Both the position numbers and the translations under genes were made by a program. Below, piece by piece: positions 5,733 to 6,325 of a stretch of 6,325 bases of DNA; within the stretch, counting starts at the first letter, position 1, and the number at the start of each line of letters is the position of its first letter. Below the pieces are notes generated by a model. It was not told where the DNA came from and searched no databases. It was given only the letters and a program-made list of their open reading frames with translations. Origin of the DNA: RGIG9115 sp045648165 (lineage in GTDB: Bacteria; Bacillota; Clostridia; UBA1381); assembly GCA_045648165.1 (NCBI GenBank), contig JAZRNL010000014.1, positions 1 through 6,325 on the forward strand. The letters run 5' to 3'.

Positions 5733-6325
5733 TTATCCTTTCACAAAAAAGTTAAATTTTTTTTCATTTCCTACAGTAGTATCTTTTCCGTGACCGGGAT
5801 AAACCACTGTTTCATCTGGTAGTGTATATATTTTTTCTTTAATTGAGTGATGAAGCATATTACCGTCACCTGTAGGTAAATCACATCTTCCCACACTCTT
5901 TAAAAATAGAGTATCACCTGAAAATAATATATTTTTCAAAAGGTAGCAAACCGAGCAGTTTGTATGACCGGGTGTTTTGATTATTATTATTTTATTCCCG
6001 TAAAAATCAAAAACATCGCCAGTATCAAAAACTTCTTGTACTTCATCTATAGTTTCAGGTTTCCCAAGCCCTGCTTGAGTAAGGCTTATATTAACATTTT
6101 TTATATTTTCCCTGCACTCACTGCTGCAGCAAACCATAGCACCTGTTTCGTTTACTATGTCATTTACTGCTGAAATATGATCAAAATGACAGTGAGTAAG
6201 AAATATATATTTTATTTTAATATCCTTTAAAAATTCCTTTATTCTTTCGTATGGGCAACCGGGATCTATAACAATTGCCTCACCATTTTCAACTATAAAA
6301 TAAGTATTTTCATCAGAATATAAAT
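5733..6325 (-). CDS. Metallo-beta-lactamase-fold hydrolase (glyoxalase II-like), 5' end missing
   Basis: The frame stays open to the right edge, so the ATG at 6137 is internal; 196 residues are visible and about 10-15 are probably missing at the N-terminus. Numbered from the first visible codon, the motifs are DPG (20-22), THCHFDH (H44, H46, D48, H49), TPGHT (H120), SGDTLF (D137), VGRCDLPTGD (145-153) and PGHG (H178). This is the complete two-metal site of the MBL fold in the arrangement of the glyoxalase II/YcbL-like group. These enzymes hydrolyse thioesters such as S-lactoylglutathione-type substrates, but the true substrate here is unknown. Several cysteines (C23, C45, C65, C66, C70) are present and may be incidental. 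It ends 4 nt before the first DRTGG gene, whose ribosome binding site it overlaps, so it shares the transcript. A role in hydrogenase control is only suggested by position. Confidence 0.9.
   Translation of the reverse strand, partial: LYSDENTYFIVENGEAIVIDPGCPYERIKEFLKDIKIKYIFLTHCHFDHISAVNDIVNETGAMVCCSSECRENIKNVNISLTQAGLGKPETIDEVQEVFDTGDVFDFYGNKIIIIKTPGHTNCSVCYLLKNILFSGDTLFLKSVGRCDLPTGDGNMLHHSIKEKIYTLPDETVVYPGHGKDTTVGNEKKFNFFVKG

Noticed and set aside
5733..6137. Metallo-hydrolase gene starting at the internal ATG at 6137.
   Set aside because: The frame continues to the window edge and the upstream part encodes the essential DPG and HxHxDH motifs, so 6137 is an internal methionine.

Overview
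All genes lie on the minus strand, so the window reads from its right edge to its left edge. The sequence is AT-rich, with strong GGAGG-type ribosome binding sites and closely packed genes. The protein families (HydB/HydC-type electron-bifurcating hydrogenase subunits, DRTGG proteins, a HydS-type [FeFe]-hydrogenase homologue) point to an anaerobic, fermentative low-GC member of the Clostridia, perhaps Ruminococcaceae-like or Clostridium-like. The exact genus cannot be told from the sequence. No mobile element, CRISPR array, tRNA or rRNA was seen.

Right block (6325 to 3309), upstream in transcription: a metallo-beta-lactamase-fold hydrolase cut by the window edge, a single-domain DRTGG protein, a small RsbT/RsbW-like GHKL ATPase, a 432-residue [FeFe]-hydrogenase-like protein, and a second DRTGG-like protein. 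Gaps here are 4 to 26 nt, and several ribosome binding sites overlap or abut the preceding stop codon, so this looks like one translationally coupled unit. The hydrogenase-like protein keeps all four H-cluster cysteines but has alanine where catalytic enzymes carry the proton-transfer cysteine. This fits a hydrogen or redox sensor better than a turnover enzyme. A hairpin at 3276-3301 closes the block.

Middle (3239 to 2538): a PHP-domain metal-dependent phosphoesterase with a TTG start behind a strong ribosome binding site. It is followed by a near-consensus sigma-A-type promoter (TTGCAA, 17 nt, TATAAT) at 2487-2515.

Left block (2423 to 1), driven by that promoter: hydC (NuoE-like [2Fe-2S] subunit), a GHKL ATP-binding protein with its own C-terminal domain, a small thioredoxin-fold [2Fe-2S] ferredoxin, and hydB (NuoF-like flavin/NADH subunit), which runs off the left edge. 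The catalytic hydA would be expected just beyond position 1.

Working model (inference): the left block makes the NADH/ferredoxin-dependent bifurcating hydrogenase. The right block senses hydrogen or redox state through the HydS-type protein and signals through the RsbT/RsbW-like ATPase, the DRTGG proteins and possibly the PHP phosphoesterase. The families are known neighbours of clostridial hydrogenases, but how the sensory parts are wired together is not established. That signalling module is the least understood part of the window.
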